From an uncultured Atopobiaceae bacterium (lineage in GTDB: Bacteria; Actinomycetota; Coriobacteriia; Coriobacteriales; Atopobiaceae), in NCBI GenBank assembly GCA_934792625.1, contig CAKVON010000005.1:1-64000 (forward strand): 64,000 nucleotides of DNA, in the 5' to 3' direction. Below, piece after piece: positions 38,787-46,783 of this stretch. The notes beneath the pieces are model-generated. The model did no database searches. It saw only the letters and a list, made by a program, of their open reading frames with translations, and was not told the DNA's origin. Position 1 is the first letter of the stretch, and every line of letters begins with the position of its first letter. The position numbers and the translations under genes were made by a program.

Positions 38787-40990
38787 TGGATTTCCTTACG
38801 ACTGTCGAGTCACCCGCCCTCGGGCTCATTCCCGCCGCCTTCGCGGCAATTCTCGTCTGGGACTGGGTTCGCATGTCGGAAGCCGCCGTCCGCGGCACCG
38901 ACGACGCGACCCCTTGCTTCAGGCCGAGGCGATGGAGCGTCTCGCCCGCGGGCGCGCTCTTCCCGTTCCTGATGCTTGCGGCCTGGGCGATTCTGCCCTG
39001 CGTCGGCCTGATCGCCACCTCGATTGCCGCGATGCTCGGGTGCTCCGCGGTAGCGTTTCTCGCCGGCGTCATCGGGCTGCACCGAGACGCCATCCGCGAG
39101 GCGCTTCTTGCCGACACCGATGCCATCCGTAGCCATCGCATGTTCCGCCACGCCCTTCTGGACTTTATTGTCTTGGCGGGTGTGGTAGCGGCCTCGTTCT
39201 TCGCGATCGAGCAGCCCTACAACAATACCCTTGCCTGCGTGCAGAAGCCGTTCCTCTATATCGACGTGCTTCTGATGGCCCTGCCCGTGGTCGTGCTGTA
39301 CTTCCTGGGACAGCGTCGCGCGGCCGGCCCAGGCGTCGCTTGCGTCCTATACGGCGTCATGGGCCTGGCACAGTACTACCTGTGGAGGTTCAAGAACACC
39401 GCGATCCTGCCGGCAGACCTGTGGGCAGCGGGCACCGCGGCTGCCGTTGCAGGCGGCTACTCCTATACCCTGCAGGACCCCGCCCTGATTGGCCTTGCGT
39501 GCGCGACCATGGGCGTGGGGCTGGCAAGCCTTCTGGGTCCCGACAAGCGCGGCAAGGTTGACGGCAAGGCTGATGCCGAGCCCAAGCCCCGTGCGACCCG
39601 CACCGTCATCGTCAACCTCGCCTGCGCCGCCGTCACGGCCGCATGCATGGTCGCGGCGCTCGTGGTCCCCAACTACACCCAGATGGGCGCCAAGATCAAC
39701 TACTTCTGGCCCCTGTACACCTACCGCCAGCACGGCGCCATCCTGTCGTTTGTCGCGGGCTCCCAGGACCTGGTGATCCACAAGCCAAGCGACTACTCCG
39801 ATGAGAAGGCCTCCTCCGAGCTCAAGGCACTTGTCACCAGGTACGACAAGGAGCTTGCGGGCGACGCGTCGCGCAAGGCCGCCGAGAGTCAGTTCGACGG
39901 GCAGAAGCCCTCGATCGTCGTCGTGATGAACGAGACCTTCGCCGACATGTCGATCTACGACAAGATGAAGTCGGACTACGAGGGGCCCAAGTTCTTCAAC
40001 ACCGGCATGACCGACGCCCTGAGCCACGGCGCCCTGAGCGTCTCTGTCAACGGCGGCGGCACCGCCAACACCGAGTTCGAGTTCCTCACGGGCAACTCGA
40101 TGGCGTTTCTCGGCCTGGGCAAGTACCCCTACTCGATCTACGATTTCTCCGACTGCGAGGCCCTGCCCAAGCAGCTGGCCAAGCTCGGCTACGCCTCCAC
40201 TGCCATCCACCCCAACTACCCCTCCAACTGGAACCGCAAGAGCACCTACGAGGGCATGGGCTTCGACCAGTTCCTCTCGATCGAGGACTTCCCCGAGGAC
40301 GCCCCGCGCTTCCACAACGGCCTGACCGACAAGGTCACCTACGACAAGATCCTGGATCTTCTGCGCACGGGCGACGAGCCGCAATTCGTGTTCGACGTGA
40401 CCATGCAGAACCACTCGGACTACAACGTGGGCAACATTCCCGCCGACCGCCTAACCGACTACCAGCCTGAGGGCATCTCTGGCGACACCAACGCCCTTCT
40501 CAACGAGTACCTGAGCTGCATCCAGGCCTCCGACGAGGACCTCGAGTACTTCGTCGGCGAGCTGAAGAAGCTCGACAGGCCCGTCATCCTGGTCTTCTTT
40601 GGCGACCACCAGACCAACTTCGCCTCGACCTACAACGACGCCTGGTACACGGGAGAGAGCGAGCTTGCGCACAACCAGCGCCTGTACCAGACCGTCTACA
40701 CCATGTGGGCCAACTACGACGTCGCGGGCAACGACCAGGCAAACGTCGACGACTACACCTCGCCCGCCTATCTGGCCGCGATGACCCTCAGCGCTGTGGG
40801 CGCCCCGCTGTCCGACTACCAGAAGGCCGAGCTCGTCGCGCGCAAGACCATGCCCGCAATCAACGCTTTCGGCTACCTGGGCACCGACGGCAAGTGGTAC
40901 GAGACCGACGACGAGGACTCCCCCATGAGCGGTCTCGCCGCCGAGCTCGACGACATCACCTACCTGCGATTCGCCCGCAAGCTGAAGTAG
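38786..40990 (+). CDS. LtaS-family phosphoglycerol transferase, paralogue 3
   Basis: The 734-residue protein has membrane segments in the first 300 residues and a C-terminal sulfatase-like domain with VVMNETFADMS, GTANTEF (T426), MQNHSDYN and FGDHQT. The last metal motif differs from its sisters (HQT instead of HHP/HQP), and the residue after the nucleophile is Ala rather than Cys. The GTG start shares a base with the preceding TAG stop, so translation is coupled. A terminator-like hairpin follows at 41050-41087. Confidence 0.87.
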   Translation: MDFLTTVESPALGLIPAAFAAILVWDWVRMSEAAVRGTDDATPCFRPRRWSVSPAGALFPFLMLAAWAILPCVGLIATSIAAMLGCSAVAFLAGVIGLHRDAIREALLADTDAIRSHRMFRHALLDFIVLAGVVAASFFAIEQPYNNTLACVQKPFLYIDVLLMALPVVVLYFLGQRRAAGPGVACVLYGVMGLAQYYLWRFKNTAILPADLWAAGTAAAVAGGYSYTLQDPALIGLACATMGVGLASLLGPDKRGKVDGKADAEPKPRATRTVIVNLACAAVTAACMVAALVVPNYTQMGAKINYFWPLYTYRQHGAILSFVAGSQDLVIHKPSDYSDEKASSELKALVTRYDKELAGDASRKAAESQFDGQKPSIVVVMNETFADMSIYDKMKSDYEGPKFFNTGMTDALSHGALSVSVNGGGTANTEFEFLTGNSMAFLGLGKYPYSIYDFSDCEALPKQLAKLGYASTAIHPNYPSNWNRKSTYEGMGFDQFLSIEDFPEDAPRFHNGLTDKVTYDKILDLLRTGDEPQFVFDVTMQNHSDYNVGNIPADRLTDYQPEGISGDTNALLNEYLSCIQASDEDLEYFVGELKKLDRPVILVFFGDHQTNFASTYNDAWYTGESELAHNQRLYQTVYTMWANYDVAGNDQANVDDYTSPAYLAAMTLSAVGAPLSDYQKAELVARKTMPAINAFGYLGTDGKWYETDDEDSPMSGLAAELDDITYLRFARKLK

Positions 40991-41030
40991 TCGTTCGCCT
41001 GGCGCGGCGACCACCTGATGCGCCGACCGC

Positions 41031-41106
41031 TCGTACATAACTCGCCTTTATTGCGGATTAGGTCCAAAACGTGGCCTAATCCGCAATTTCCTTTAGCTGT
41101 GTACGA
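41031..41106. repeat. 76-bp element with inverted ends, copy 1
   Basis: It starts TCGTACATAACTC and ends TGTACGA, an inverted match of the first seven bases. It is 240 bp from a second copy (41271-41347) of almost the same length that shares the start, a TGC-GAT and GTC/AAAACG core, and a CCCCCAT just after the end. The interior of this copy forms a terminator hairpin. Confidence 0.55.
41050..41087 (+). terminator. Terminator of the LtaS-like operon
   Basis: The arms 41050-41066 and 41072-41087 pair with one bulge around a short loop and are followed by TTCCTTTAG on the plus strand. It lies 59 bp after the last LtaS-like stop. Confidence 0.7.
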
Positions 41107-41270
41107 CCCCCATGCCGACAGGAGCTCCCCAGGCGGTCAAATCGAATCGTCGCGCCAGCGAGCCATCCCACACGTACCACGTTTTCGCAGGTAGAAGCCA
41201 CGAACCCACTCAATCCCAGGAAAAGTGCGGCTAGCCTGGGCCCCACAAGCCCCACCAATCGCACAGTCGT

Positions 41271-41347
41271 TCGTACATAACTCCCAAATAATGCAGATAA
41301 CGTCACAAAACGCGAGAACACCCGCAAGAAATGCCGTTTATGTACGA
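41271..41347. repeat. 77-bp element with inverted ends, copy 2
   Basis: TCGTACATAA at 41271-41280 is a perfect inverted match to TTATGTACGA at 41338-41347. The interior resembles copy 1 at scattered positions but lacks its strong hairpin. It lies about 50 bp beyond the stop of the DUF559-type gene. The sequence between the two copies (41107-41270) shows no gene. Confidence 0.55.
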
Positions 41348-41397
41348 GCCATACCCCCATAATCAGCTCAATCCGCATCCACACGCCATCCAACTGC

Positions 41398-42360
41398 CTA
41401 ACCCTCGTCAAGCCAGGCAATATGCTCGGCAGAAAACAGCCTATGATGCAGTGCGAACCATTTTCGCTGATACTCAAGGTCATCCTTACGGGGAACGCGC
41501 CCGCACACCCGTCGACCAAGAATGTCACCGATCTCGGCAAGCTTTGACGGCGAGAAAGCAGTCTGCTTGCGAACGGTAATCACGCGCAGGCCCACCGACT
41601 CAAGGGCGAGTCTTCTCCATGAGTCACGGTCACGAGCCCCCGAATCCTCATGCCATGAATCACTGTCATACTCGACGCAAATGCCCGCCGACCGCCACAA
41701 CAAATCGGGCCGAATCTCGCTGACACCCATCCAATCCCGCGACCCTCGCCTCAGACGCACGGGCGCATTCAGCTCGACACCCCTCACGCCTCTGCCACCC
41801 ATACCACGAGGCAGCGGGAACGCCATTGCCAGAAGGCTCTCCATTGGGGACGCCGAGCCGTCCACGACATACTTCATCGCCCGGCGTGCCATGCCCGCGC
41901 CATGCATCCCAGCATTACGGCCCAAAAAAGACAGCACCTCATCTCGGGACGTCATCACCCCATGACGTCCGGCGGCTCTCTCGCTACCAAGCGAATAGGT
42001 GCCACACAACTCCATGCCAAGCTCAATGCTATCGAGAAGGTCCATCGACTTCGCAAGTTGCACAAAGCACAGCTCGGGCGCGGCAACGTAAATGCCGTCC
42101 GCAGCTCGTAGAAACGGCAACCGTAGCTGATTGCAGACATGACAGCGCACCTCCCGAGAAGGGCGGCGCTCCGAGGCGGCCCCCACCCCAAGTTGAATCA
42201 CTCCGCCAACCGTCACGTCACCACACGCAGAGGCTACGGCCTTGGCAGCCCCAATACAAGCATCCGCATCTTCCAGTGTTCGGGGAACGCGCCTCCTACC
42301 AGTGACATCATTACCCCGCAACCATGCCAAGGCGCTTTCATGCGTGATGTATACCGCCAC
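41398..42360 (-). CDS. DUF559-type PD-(D/E)XK nuclease-like protein
   Basis: The C-terminal third of this 320-residue protein has a Vsr/DUF559-like core: IRPDLLW (D219), CVEYDSDSWHE (E230), then a helix and GLRVITVRKQ. E174 in SPMESLLAMA may be the upstream acidic residue. The N-terminal half (about 1-130) contains AAPELCFVQLAK, a phrase I associate with AbiEi-like or related accessory proteins, plus an isolated CHVCNQ. Function is unknown, plausibly a nuclease in a conflict system. It is transcribed alone, with a GTG start and GGGGGT upstream. Two related 76/77-bp repeats lie just beyond its stop. Confidence 0.6.
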   Translation of the reverse strand: MAVYITHESALAWLRGNDVTGRRRVPRTLEDADACIGAAKAVASACGDVTVGGVIQLGVGAASERRPSREVRCHVCNQLRLPFLRAADGIYVAAPELCFVQLAKSMDLLDSIELGMELCGTYSLGSERAAGRHGVMTSRDEVLSFLGRNAGMHGAGMARRAMKYVVDGSASPMESLLAMAFPLPRGMGGRGVRGVELNAPVRLRRGSRDWMGVSEIRPDLLWRSAGICVEYDSDSWHEDSGARDRDSWRRLALESVGLRVITVRKQTAFSPSKLAEIGDILGRRVCGRVPRKDDLEYQRKWFALHHRLFSAEHIAWLDEG

Positions 42361-42746
42361 TCAATCGACCCCCAGCCCAAGCGACAACGCCGCGGCCAAC
42401 CATCACCGCCAAAGGCTACTTCTCAAGGCGACAATCACACCTCTCAAAATAAGTAATTCCAGGTCAGGCCATCAGTAATCAGACGCCAATCTAACAGCAA
42501 ACAGAAAGCGGAATGCGACCTGAAGGTCACATCCCGCCTCATCCATCACGGTGTCGTTCCACCCTGACGCGACTCCCACTCTATGAGCGCTGAGCGGATG
42601 GGGCGGCTCGCGGCAGCTCGGCGCGCACCCTCGTGCCCGACGTGCTCCTCGTGGCCTTGGCCATCCCCCTCTGTTGACGTCGCCTCACTCGAGTAGCATG
42701 ACGTCATGAGGTCACTTGACTGTGTTTATGCAGATTAGGATGCGTT
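42361..42746. other. Intergenic region between DUF559-type and TIR genes
   Basis: No convincing gene. The minus strand encodes a possible 27-residue basic peptide from an ATG near 42665, but its ribosome site abuts the start, so I do not call it. A hairpin with two mismatches (42508-42521 with 42524-42537) may be a terminator. A 12-bp palindrome CATGACGTCATG lies at 42697-42708, 39 bp beyond... on the far side from the TIR stop at 42747. GC falls sharply from about 42.7 kb onward, marking the edge of an acquired segment. Confidence 0.4.
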
Positions 42747-43259
42747 CTACCCTTCAATGGCATCCTTGATTGCATAGTAGTCCCAGTGATAACGATTGTC
42801 ACTTGAGCTGCAATACCAAGCTGAAATGTGACGCCCTTGTCTCCGAACAATCTCGGGGCATAAGGACTTGTCTGGTGCCGCCATGTTATAGAGCACCACA
42901 ATCCTCAAATCATGCTTAACGGCATATTCGCATTCATACTCAATGAAGCTCTTCGTGCTAGCCGTGTTTCCCCTACGGCACCATCCCGTATAGCTTGGAC
43001 AATACTGGCAGCTCCCCTTTCTGAGCGAGGAGGTGTGTTTGCCCACGATCAAGATGAACGTCTTTGATCTCTCAAGACGGGAGTAGAGTGACTTCTTGAT
43101 GCTGCAAGCTTTGCTCGTGTCGCGAGCTTGCGTCAGGTCGTGAGCATCAGGGAAGGACAGGTCCCAGCATTCGCTTTCGTTCCATGTCTGCAGGGTGCTC
43201 ACGAGATTGTTGTCTCCATCCCAGTCCGCTGCGATGTATGTCCTCGTCCTATATGACAT
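42747..43259 (-). CDS. TIR-like protein (DUF1863/ThsB-like), Thoeris-type
   Basis: The 170-residue protein has the MTH538/DUF1863 TIR-like layout: first strand RTYIAADWDGDNN, a helix, LERSKTFILIVGKHTSSLR (about 62-80), and FIEYECEYAVKHDLRIVVLYN (about 105-125). E109, in the conserved YE-x-EYA position, is the likely NAD-cleaving glutamate. In Thoeris defence such ThsB proteins make a cyclic or conjugated ADP-ribose signal on phage infection. The neighbour upstream in the same direction encodes a macro-domain protein, the sensor class used by type II Thoeris. The segment is AT-richer than the chromosome. Cysteines at 84, 87 and 94 form an unusual extra cluster. The ATG has GGAG four bases before it. 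Confidence 0.78.
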   Translation of the reverse strand: MSYRTRTYIAADWDGDNNLVSTLQTWNESECWDLSFPDAHDLTQARDTSKACSIKKSLYSRLERSKTFILIVGKHTSSLRKGSCQYCPSYTGWCRRGNTASTKSFIEYECEYAVKHDLRIVVLYNMAAPDKSLCPEIVRRQGRHISAWYCSSSDNRYHWDYYAIKDAIEG

Positions 43260-43352
43260 TGGTCTCCAATCTGTTCAGCAAACAGTTCGCACTTCGTTTC
43301 CTTGCAGCTCTAGCCAATCAAATGCCTAATACTGTCACCGAAATCCGTTGAC

Positions 43353-44561
43353 TTACCCATCGTCGTCCATTCCCAGCTCGTCCCAAATACCGGGAAGGAC
43401 AACGATGAACACGTCACCGTGGATGCGCTCGCGATTGCTGGTAAAGACATCACTGATGGCTTCGTACGACTCCATGCTCGACATGTGCGCCCTCGACAGC
43501 CCAGTCCCAACCAACGGGACGTACAGCGGATATCCTTGGCCATGTCTGTCGTAGAAGCCGACGAGCGACGTGAGCGCCTGCCTGACGTCATCAAGCGAGC
43601 TCTGTGCGTTACCGTTCTCATCCATGCTGGACACCGCAAGCAGGTAATAAGCGGTCGCCCCGACATCAATCACCGACACCGTGCCGATGGGGTTTCCACC
43701 TCCTGTCAGCCCTTGCTTCTTGAGAACAGCGTTGATGCGCCAGTCCAGCTCCTCCCTGGACATTCCCTCAGACATCAACTTGAGCAGCCACTTCCCATGG
43801 AGCGTGTTCTCAGAGATACCGCACTTGTCGAGCGCTTCCAGGTGTCTTGACGTCTCGGTCGAGAAAGCGGAGTCGACGGGCACCACCGCGATACCTTTTG
43901 AGAGAGTTTCCCCGCTCCTGTACACCAAATCGAAGAGGTCTCCCTCGATAACGGTCAGGGAGCTTGGACCGTCGGCCCACACACGGCGGGAACGATTGGC
44001 TCCTCGACCGACTACTGCATCTGTCAACGTAAGCGAAGCTGCTTTTACGCCGAGATCATCCGTGAAAAGCTCTTCGACAGACGCACAGTCCTGCCCAGCC
44101 CCACGATTCTTGACCCCCGAAGCTACGAAAATGAGGACGCCTGCGAGGAAGGTCCACGGCTCATAACAGGACGCCTTTACGAGATCGGACTTAGTTAGCC
44201 CGCTGGTTCTATCAACCACCGTCTGCATACCGACGGCATCGTCGTCGAGGACAAGTTCTCTCACCGCCGCAACGGCAAGAGGGGCCATGTTCTCGTCAAG
44301 AAGGGGCTCCATCTCTTTGCGGAACCGCTCTGCAATTTCTGTGCATGAGCCAAAACGCGCACTCTCGACATCAGAAGCCCCGAGGTTCTTCCTACCGTTC
44401 ACGAGGTCCGAGATAGAGGAGTCGCCGTAGTGCGCGCTTGCGTTGCCATTGATCGATAGGAGCAACTCCCGCCCCAGCTCGACCTGTGTGACGCCAGTCC
44501 TCCTGCATCGTAGAAGAACCTTGGCATACGTGCCGAAACATAGCTGCAAGTAATCCTCCAA
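43353..44561 (-). CDS. HTH-like plus ThsA-type macro domain protein
   Basis: The 402-residue protein is two-part. Residues about 200-395 fit the ThsA-type macro domain: SLTVIEGDLFDLV, a GIAVVPVDSAFST strand and loop, SENTLHGKWL (LHGKW 254-258), IGTVSVIDV, YYLLAVSSMDENG, and PLVGTGLSR (349-357, probable ADP-ribose loop). The N-terminal part has an HTH-like stretch (VTQVELGRELLL at 24-35, SSISDLVNGRKN at 48-59), then helices and one short hydrophobic segment (WTFLAGVLIFVASG, 136-149) too short for the paired membrane helices of known macro-type ThsA. The TTG start has AAAGGA seven bases upstream. The TIR gene follows after 93 bp. Likely roles are a signal-responsive effector or a regulator. Confidence 0.7.
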   Translation of the reverse strand: MEDYLQLCFGTYAKVLLRCRRTGVTQVELGRELLLSINGNASAHYGDSSISDLVNGRKNLGASDVESARFGSCTEIAERFRKEMEPLLDENMAPLAVAAVRELVLDDDAVGMQTVVDRTSGLTKSDLVKASCYEPWTFLAGVLIFVASGVKNRGAGQDCASVEELFTDDLGVKAASLTLTDAVVGRGANRSRRVWADGPSSLTVIEGDLFDLVYRSGETLSKGIAVVPVDSAFSTETSRHLEALDKCGISENTLHGKWLLKLMSEGMSREELDWRINAVLKKQGLTGGGNPIGTVSVIDVGATAYYLLAVSSMDENGNAQSSLDDVRQALTSLVGFYDRHGQGYPLYVPLVGTGLSRAHMSSMESYEAISDVFTSNRERIHGDVFIVVLPGIWDELGMDDDG

Positions 44562-44808
44562 TCGCTAATCCTTTCCAAGCTCTCACTCTAGTACCCACCT
44601 CGGACACAAAATCCTCCTTTTGCTGGCACTGTCCCGTCTACTCGCGTCGAGACACGGCGAAACCACAGGCAAGCCCCGGCTAAGTACGGGAACGCCGCAC
44701 GCGGGTTGAATGGTAGTCGCGATCGCAAGCACCGGCGGAGGGCCCGGCCAGCCCCCGCCACCACCTGGCTGCTGACACAGCCCGACTTCATTGGAGGTTA
44801 TTCAAGCA

Positions 44809-45471
44809 ATGGCCAAACTCAACTGCAGGCGCAAGGGATGCCGCGACGTCTGGAACGCCTTCCTCGTGGCGGTCGCCCACTTCGCGGGGCTCCTCGAGCT
44901 CCCCGTCATCCACCCCATCCACGAGGTTCCGAACAGACTCGTAGCCTTCTCCAAGGCTATCAACTGTGACGACCGCGACCAGTGGGTGCACTTCTACGAG
45001 GACGACTTCCACTTCGAGCGGCTTTGGGACGACCCCATGCGCTGGCTCGACTTCCTGAAGGGGTTCAGGGGCGTCGTCCTGCCGGACTTCAGCGTCTACC
45101 GAGACATGCCCCTCATCGTCCAGCTCTACAACATCTACCGGTCCCGCGCCATCGGCTGCTGGCTCCAAGCGAACGGGGTCAAGGTCATCTGCAACCTGCG
45201 CTGGGGCGACCGAAGGACCCATCGCCTCTGCTGCGACGGCGCTCCGAGGTGCTGCGTCGTCGCGGTCGGCACGCTCGGCACGCTCAGGGACCGCGACGAC
45301 CGTCACTGCTTCACCGAGGGCCTCTCCGCCGTCGTGACGCGGCTCCAGCCCACGACAATCGTGGTCTACGGCGACGCGCCAGAGAGCATCTTCGGCAGGT
45401 ACCAGGAGATGGGCATCCGGGTCGTCCCGTTCGCCAGCGACGTCGCCCGCGCTCACGGGAGGGCCGAGTAG
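44809..45471 (+). CDS. DUF4417-family protein
   Basis: The 220-residue protein matches the DUF4417 pattern I know from phages and mobile elements: WVHFYEDDFHFERLW, FKGFRGVVLPDFSVYRDMP, NIYRSRAIGCWLQANG, VAVGTLGTLRD and TTIVVYGDAP. Function is unknown. It begins with a cysteine-containing basic stretch (NCRRKGC). The ATG at 44809 has GGAGGT ten bases upstream. Its TAG shares a base with the GTG of the LHH-toxin gene, so the two are translationally coupled and form one operon with the SMI1/KNR4 immunity gene. It is divergent from the Thoeris-like pair across 247 bp. Confidence 0.75.
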   Translation: MAKLNCRRKGCRDVWNAFLVAVAHFAGLLELPVIHPIHEVPNRLVAFSKAINCDDRDQWVHFYEDDFHFERLWDDPMRWLDFLKGFRGVVLPDFSVYRDMPLIVQLYNIYRSRAIGCWLQANGVKVICNLRWGDRRTHRLCCDGAPRCCVVAVGTLGTLRDRDDRHCFTEGLSAVVTRLQPTTIVVYGDAPESIFGRYQEMGIRVVPFASDVARAHGRAE

Positions 45472-45916
45472 TGGGCGCCGGGGCGCATGGCGGCTTCGGC
45501 CACACGAAGGGCTCGCGCTCGACCCCACGTTTCACGCGCGTCCAGTACGAGGGCGCCGTCAAGGTAGGTGGCCAGGTCCGCGACGTGAGCCGCAGGATCT
45601 ACCAGCGCAACGACATCGACTTCGAGTACGTCAACCCCGAAACTGGCATAAGCAATCTCGACCTCATGCGCGCGGGTAATGCCCCCATCGGCAATGACGG
45701 GTTGCCCATTCAACTCCACCATGTGCTCCAGAAGGAGTCGGGTCCCATGGTGGAGATACGCGAGACCACGCACGAGGAGTACGCACGCACCCTGCATGGA
45801 CTAGGCGTGAGGGGGCCAGCTTCAGGAGGGATTCGGTTCTGTACAAGCAGTACACTAACTTCCGCAGGCAGTACTGGAAGTGGCGCGCTCGTCAGTATGA
45901 GGAAGGAAAGCGATGA
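45471..45916 (+). pseudogene. LHH-type nuclease toxin, frameshifted
   Basis: From the GTG at 45471 the frame encodes a basic linker, then IQLHHVLQKESGPMVEI and TLHGLG, the LHH nuclease motif of polymorphic toxins. The frame breaks at a G5 run (45811-45815). One extra G would restore ASFRRDSVLYKQYTNFRRQYW and the family's C-terminal WKWRARQ ending at the TGA at 45914-45916. The intact product would have 148 residues and lacks an N-terminal secretion module, so it is an orphan toxin tip or a DUF4417-linked form. The TGA overlaps the immunity-gene ATG. The break may be a true mutation, phase variation in the G run, or a sequencing error. Confidence 0.72.
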
Positions 45917-46329
45917 ACGACCAGATCAGGGCATTGATCACCCAGCACGAGCAGGACGCCCTCTTCACCCATGCTGTGCCGACCGAGGAGATGCTCGCGT
46001 CCGCCCAACGGTTGCTCGGCGTCACCATCCCCCAGCAGTACGTCGAGTTCCTCAACGAGTACGGTCACGGCGGCGTCGGAGGGGTCGAGATTCTCGGGGT
46101 GGGACTCACCGGCACCATGCTCTTCCTCGAGGCCACTCTCAGGCATCGCAAGTACGGCCTGCCAAACAATCTCCTCGTAATTGAGAACTGCGACGAATGG
46201 CAGGAATGCATTGACTGCGACACCGGAAAGGTGGTCTCCTGGGACCCGGTCGAGGGAGCAATCGTCGACTATTCTGACTTTGACGCGTTTCTGCTCGATC
46301 GCACTCAGGACGCAATCGAGAACCTCTAA
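45913..46329 (+). CDS. SMI1/KNR4-family immunity protein
   Basis: The 138-residue protein has the SMI1/KNR4 fold pattern: LASAQRLLGVTIPQQYVEFLNEYGHGG, an ILGVGLTG turn, NNLLVIENCDEWQECIDC and YSDFDAFLLDR in outline. Such proteins neutralise nuclease toxins of contact-dependent systems. The ATG overlaps the TGA of the LHH nuclease (ATGA) with GGAAGGAAAG upstream, the usual toxin-immunity coupling. It remains intact although the toxin frame is broken. A strong terminator follows. Confidence 0.85.
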   Translation: MNDQIRALITQHEQDALFTHAVPTEEMLASAQRLLGVTIPQQYVEFLNEYGHGGVGGVEILGVGLTGTMLFLEATLRHRKYGLPNNLLVIENCDEWQECIDCDTGKVVSWDPVEGAIVDYSDFDAFLLDRTQDAIENL

Positions 46330-46353
46330 GGTTGATCAACGCCACCAACGGAC

Positions 46354-46389
46354 AGTCGCCCGCCCGCACCCGCATGCGGGCGGGCGACT
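46354..46389 (+). terminator. Terminator of the toxin-immunity operon
   Basis: A perfect 15-bp stem (46354-46368 with 46375-46389) has a 6-nt loop and is followed by GCTGTTGTTC. It lies 25 bp beyond the immunity-gene stop. Confidence 0.75.
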
Positions 46390-46438
46390 GCTGTTGTTCG
46401 ACGGCGCAGGGGGTCTGGCGCCCAGGCTTTCGTTGTCC

Positions 46439-46558
46439 CTACCGAACCGCCCTCTGGGTCACGACCCTCCCGTCCTCCCGGTCGACCATCGAGTGCGGCG
46501 TGTAGGAGTCGCGCCGCGTGTCGTACTCGACCCGGGTGACCCCGTCCCCCTCGCGCAT
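46439..46558 (-). CDS. Possible 39-residue hypothetical protein
   Basis: A short frame from the ATG at 46558 encodes a charged peptide starting MREGDGVTRVEYDTRRDSY. GGGGGAG lies two to three bases from the start, closer than usual. Codon use is GC-rich like real genes. No family is recognised. It sits in the otherwise gene-free 46330-46783 gap; the remainder of that gap (46559-46783) shows nothing further. Confidence 0.3.
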   Translation of the reverse strand: MREGDGVTRVEYDTRRDSYTPHSMVDREDGRVVTQRAVR

Positions 46559-46783
46559 CTCTCCCCCGCAAGCTCGCTCCCTTAGCCTTTATCGTTGACA
46601 GCCTCGGGTACGTAACCTTGGCTTGCCATACCCGCAAACATCGTAGCGGTGGCAACAGGGACGTCTGCCTCGATGCGCTCAGTCCCCTGCCCTTCCTGAG
46701 GCCCCAATCAGGCATCTCGCTCGGACAAAGAAATAGCCTCCGTCCCAACGCGAGAACGGAGGCTAGATCACCGAGCTTACTCC

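Noticed and set aside
44112..44153. Hydrophobic stretch at residues 136-149 of the macro-domain protein as a membrane helix
   Set aside because: About 14 residues, single, and without the paired helix seen in macro-type ThsA; more likely a buried helix.
44588..44791. Minus-strand 67-codon frame between the macro and DUF4417 genes
   Set aside because: No ribosome site, Arg/Ala-rich translation without motif, and it overlaps the probable divergent promoter region.
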